Below, in pieces: positions 61,494 through 64,000 of a stretch of DNA of 64,000 bases; the first letter of the stretch is position 1; each line of letters begins with the position of its first letter. A program made the translations under genes and the position numbers. The notes beneath the pieces were generated by a model, which had not been told where the DNA came from, searched no databases, and was given only the letters and a program-made list of their open reading frames with translations. The stretch is from DATKGL01 sp035510455 (GTDB taxonomy: Bacteria > Patescibacteriota > Saccharimonadia > Saccharimonadales > UBA4665), in the NCBI GenBank assembly GCA_035510455.1, contig DATKHB010000020.1, forward strand, positions 1 to 64,000. Reading direction: 5' to 3'.

Positions 61494-61984
61494 AAAGACC
61501 CAAGCCAATCCAAGGCATTCGGCACTTTGTACGCCGTTCGCCGGCAATCACTGAAGCCGTCAGTGAAACTACCGCCGGAGGGATTATTTTTCGACGTAAT
61601 CAAAAGAATGACGTAGAAATCCTTCTAATCCAAGATGCTAAAAACCGATGGACAATCCCCAAGGGTCACGTAGAACCTGGTGAGGAGCCAAGACAGACGG
61701 CCGAGAGAGAAATTCAAGAAGAGACCGGTCTTCAAGACATGAAAGTTTTTAACTGGTTAGGCAAGGTAACTTTTCGCTATCGGCGTAACCACACGCTGGT
61801 GCTCATGACGATGCATATATATTTGGTTGGGGCCACTGGTAACTCCGACAGGGTTAAACCCGAAGATTGGATGAATTCTATTAAGTGGTTCCCCTCTAAA
61901 GAAGCCATTGACCAGATTGAATATGAGGATATTGGTAAGCTGATGCTAGTCGGCTTGAAGAAAATCCGCGAAGAAAAACTATAA
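61490..61984 (+). CDS. Nudix hydrolase
   Basis: 164 residues. Nudix box GHVEPGEEPRQTAEREIQEETGL-type (visible as GHVEPGEE and REIQEETGL). Preceded by SAGGIIF-type strand TTAGGIIFRRN, followed by FRYRRNHTLVLMTMHIYLVG, as in diadenosine-polyphosphate or mRNA-cap-type Nudix enzymes. A basic N-terminal extension of about 30 residues. Located between nusB and rnc; substrate uncertain. Confidence 0.9.
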   Translation: MKRPKPIQGIRHFVRRSPAITEAVSETTAGGIIFRRNQKNDVEILLIQDAKNRWTIPKGHVEPGEEPRQTAEREIQEETGLQDMKVFNWLGKVTFRYRRNHTLVLMTMHIYLVGATGNSDRVKPEDWMNSIKWFPSKEAIDQIEYEDIGKLMLVGLKKIREEKL

Positions 61985-61994
61985 ATCATCTGAT

Positions 61995-62696
61995 ATGAAT
62001 AATGCTACCGATTACCAAACTTTTGCCGAAAAGGTCTTGGGTTTTAAATTTAAAGATGTAAACCTGCTAATAACTGCCTTTACTCATCGCTCTTACCTTA
62101 ACGAGCACCGTAAAACCGTTAAAGAACATAACGAACGATTAGAATTTCTCGGTGATGCCGTATTGGAACTGGTCGCTACCGAATATCTATACGTTAACTT
62201 CAAAGATCCTGAAGGAATATTAACTAACTGGAGAAGCGCACTAGTTAGAACCGAAAGCATTGGAGCCTGTGCTACACGACTGGGGTTTGAACCGCTGTTG
62301 CGTTTAAGCCGTGGCGAGAACCACGGTACCGATAGGGCTAGGGCTCAGATTTTGGCTAACAGCTTCGAGGCTATCGTTGGGGCTATGTATCTGGATCAAG
62401 GATATGAAGCTGCCAAACAATTTATAACCAAGAATTTACTAATAACATTTGTTGATATATTGGCCAGCGGTTCGTGGATGGACCCCAAGTCTCACTTGCA
62501 GGAACAGATTCAAAGCCAAGAAGGTTTTACGCCTCACTACAAAGTCTTAAGCGAAGAAGGACCGGATCACGATAAAACTTTTACGGTCGGCGTGTACGTT
62601 AACGGTAAGTTACGCGGTCAGGGTGTTGGGCCAAGCAAGCAGGCCGGCCAGCAGCAAGCCGCCGAGATGGCTCTTAAGCACTACCAAAACGATTAA
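61995..62696 (+). CDS. rnc: ribonuclease III
   Basis: 233 residues. Signature ERLEFLGDAVLELVATEYLY with the metal-binding acids, second metal site in NSFEAIVGAMYLDQGY, then a dsRNA-binding domain (DPKSHLQEQIQS, VYVNGKLRGQGVGPSK). Processes rRNA precursors and structured RNAs; any small RNA such as the one at 7.3 kb could be a substrate (inference). Confidence 0.97.
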   Translation: MNNATDYQTFAEKVLGFKFKDVNLLITAFTHRSYLNEHRKTVKEHNERLEFLGDAVLELVATEYLYVNFKDPEGILTNWRSALVRTESIGACATRLGFEPLLRLSRGENHGTDRARAQILANSFEAIVGAMYLDQGYEAAKQFITKNLLITFVDILASGSWMDPKSHLQEQIQSQEGFTPHYKVLSEEGPDHDKTFTVGVYVNGKLRGQGVGPSKQAGQQQAAEMALKHYQND

Positions 62697-62701
62697 ACAG
62701 T

Positions 62702-62730
62702 TTGACAACAGAGAAGCCAATCTGTAAAAT
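62702..62730 (+). promoter_or_regulatory. promoter of rpsP
   Basis: TTGACA (62702-62707), a 17-base spacer and TAAAAT (62725-62730): a near-consensus housekeeping promoter, with a leader of about 55 bases. Confidence 0.75.
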
Positions 62731-62792
62731 AGCAGTAACGTTGAGTTATTAATTAACCTAAATAACCTCACGAAAGGTAAATCGATTTATAT

Positions 62793-63431
62793 ATGTTAGC
62801 TATCCGCATGCAACGTACCGGCCGAAGTGGCCATGCCATGTTTAGAATCATAGTTCAAGATTCTCGTCGGACACCAACTAGCGGTAAGCTAGTGGCTCAA
62901 ATTGGCCATTATGACCCGCATCAAAAAACGATAACCCTCGATAAAGATAAAGCCAAGTTCTATTTAGAACACGGCGCCCAGCCGTCACCACGAGTAGTGA
63001 AGATCTTAAAAATCGAGGATGTTAAGTTGCCTAAATGGGTTACAGAAAAATCACCTGCACCTGGTAAACTTCGTAACCCCGATAAACTAAGGAAGAATCG
63101 CCCAGCTGAGGAAAAAGCACCAGAGCCTTTGCCGATCGCTGAAACAGCGCCTGAAGCTACCGAAATTAAGGAAGACCTGCCAGCAATTGTTGAAGCTGAG
63201 GAAAAGGTTCCTGAAGCTGACGCTACTCCGCCGGAAGAAACTGAACCCGAAAAGACCGATGCTGACGATAAGCTAGGCGAAGCTGTGCCCGCTGAAGAGA
63301 CTCCACCAAGAAATGAAGACCCCAAGTCTGATGAGCAACCCGCGGAGGTTGAAAAGGATGAGCCTAAGGAAGCTGAAAATAGCGAATCGGTACTCAAAAC
63401 CGAAGATGCAGATACCGACGAACCAAAGTAG
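62793..63431 (+). CDS. rpsP: ribosomal protein bS16 with long acidic tail
   Basis: 212 residues; the family is about 80-90. The first 90 are a standard bS16 (MLAIRMQRTGRSGHAMFRII, then GHYDPHQK). After residue about 110 comes a 100-residue Glu/Pro/Ala/Asp-rich tail without obvious fold (EETEPEKTDADDKLGEAVPA). The mRNA leader has a modest GAAAGG site. The gene is followed by the KH-domain gene, matching the usual rpsP-khpA order. Confidence 0.95.
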   Translation: MLAIRMQRTGRSGHAMFRIIVQDSRRTPTSGKLVAQIGHYDPHQKTITLDKDKAKFYLEHGAQPSPRVVKILKIEDVKLPKWVTEKSPAPGKLRNPDKLRKNRPAEEKAPEPLPIAETAPEATEIKEDLPAIVEAEEKVPEADATPPEETEPEKTDADDKLGEAVPAEETPPRNEDPKSDEQPAEVEKDEPKEAENSESVLKTEDADTDEPK

Positions 63432-63466
63432 CTCACTCCGATTTTAGAATCAACCCTAATTGTTTT

Positions 63467-63475
63467 TGCTATAAT
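63467..63475 (+). promoter_or_regulatory. extended -10 promoter of the KH-domain gene
   Basis: TGCTATAAT, the same nonamer as before lemA and the ftsA-like gene, 28 bases before the GTG start. Confidence 0.62.
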
Positions 63476-63503
63476 ATTATTGACACTAATGTAGGGAGTC
63501 TGT

Positions 63504-64000
63504 TGTGAACAGTATTGACCAACAATTCATAGAATTTATCGTAAAGTCTTTAGTCAGTAAACCCGATGCCGTAAAGGTAGATCGTCGTATTGACGAGAAA
63601 GGTGTTTTGCTAGAATTAACGGTTGACCCAGAAGATTTGGGCCGCGTTATTGGCAAGCGTGGAGCTACCGCCCAAAGCCTAAGGACACTTCTTAGAGCTC
63701 TTGGTACCAAAAACGATGCTCGCTACAACCTAAAGATTGTCGATAACGGGCCAAGTGATTACTCAAGTAATCGTAACCAAACTAACGATACTAATTCGTC
63801 TTATGGGCCGCCTCAGGATACTCAAAGCGTGCCCACTCCACAGAGCGACGACAACACTGCTGATGAGGCTGACGATCCTCTAAGCGAGGAGATAAAAGCC
63901 GAAGAGCCTGATATGAGCGAAGAACCGGCAGAAACTGTAGAACACGAAGAGTCTAAAGACCCTGAAGACGCTCAAGAAGAACAAACCCCTGATGAAGATG
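63504..64000 (+). CDS. khpA: KhpA/YlqC-type KH-domain RNA-binding protein (3' end outside window)
   Basis: GTG start at 63504 after GTAGGGAG. N-terminal 75 residues: single type II KH domain (DQQFIEFIVKSLVSKPDAV, GxxG loop in GRVIGKRGATAQSLR), as in KhpA. Then a long polar Asn/Ser part and an acidic Glu/Asp tail that runs past the window end, so the protein is at least 165 residues against about 80 for KhpA. It binds RNA, and in Firmicutes forms a complex with KhpB affecting cell elongation. Confidence 0.9.

Noticed and set aside
1..64000. Alternative genetic code (TGA as Gly)
   Set aside because: TGA ends atpA, beta, uvrA, trhO, nusB and other genes at the family-typical length, often within ATGA overlaps, and no conserved motif contains an in-frame TGA.
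1..64000. CRISPR array, rRNA genes or origin of replication
   Set aside because: No regularly spaced repeats, rRNA sequence, dnaA gene or DnaA-box cluster was seen.

Overview
The window reads as a chromosomal segment of a small-genome Candidate Phyla Radiation (Patescibacteria) bacterium, most likely a Candidatus Saccharibacteria (TM7) lineage. This is inferred from the gene content and style, not proven: compact same-strand operons with ATGA overlaps, short single-copy housekeeping proteins, many exported Ser/Thr-rich proteins of unknown family, a type IV pilin, wall enzymes (MurJ, MurF-like, Ddl, MltG, LysM-CHAP), and no biosynthetic pathways. TGA is an ordinary stop, so the TGA=Gly code of SR1/Gracilibacteria does not apply. 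All four tRNA genes encode their CCA end.

Layout. 1-2.6 kb is a mobile or decayed margin: the 3' part of a 5-methylcytosine methyltransferase, a pilin gene, and a DUF4234-like gene split by a transposase remnant. 2.7-7.3 kb holds lemA, htpX, a membrane protein and a ligA whose four zinc cysteines are all replaced. A compact small-RNA candidate with its own promoter and terminator follows at 7.3-7.4 kb. 7.45-10.75 kb is a visibly GC-rich island bracketed by imperfect direct repeats and ending at the 3' end of tRNA-Ala; it carries broken genes of actinobacterial conjugative-element type and phage beta-helix type. 10.9-15.2 kb has tRNA-Cys, tRNA-Leu, metG, tatD, two unknown genes and a cysteine desulfurase.

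15.2-21.1 kb is the most unusual part. It is an F1-ATPase-like operon (b-, delta-, alpha-, gamma-, beta- and epsilon-like genes) headed by a protein with c-subunit topology. That protein carries a large exported N-terminal domain and has no acidic residue in its two membrane helices. No a subunit is present in the window. Directly next to it, 21.1-27.4 kb is a surface-protein block: a membrane-anchored beta-repeat protein, three paralogous secreted proteins, a DUF916/WxL-like membrane anchor and a PKD-domain protein. I infer a possible ATP-driven rotary surface apparatus rather than a proton-translocating synthase.

27.4-64 kb is mostly housekeeping: mnmA, murJ, lepA, alaS, an ftsA-like gene with a membrane partner, ruvX, mltG, a LysM-CHAP hydrolase, obgE, exonuclease I, uvrA, dedA, rplY, trhO, uvrC, pepP, a holin-like gene, secG, a peptide-binding protein, tRNA-Leu(CAG), a hydrolase-murF-ddl group, leuS, rpmF, nusB, a Nudix gene, rnc, rpsP and a KH-domain gene cut by the window end. 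Many genes show a -10 box exactly 7 nt before the ATG and no Shine-Dalgarno, which points to widespread leaderless transcription.
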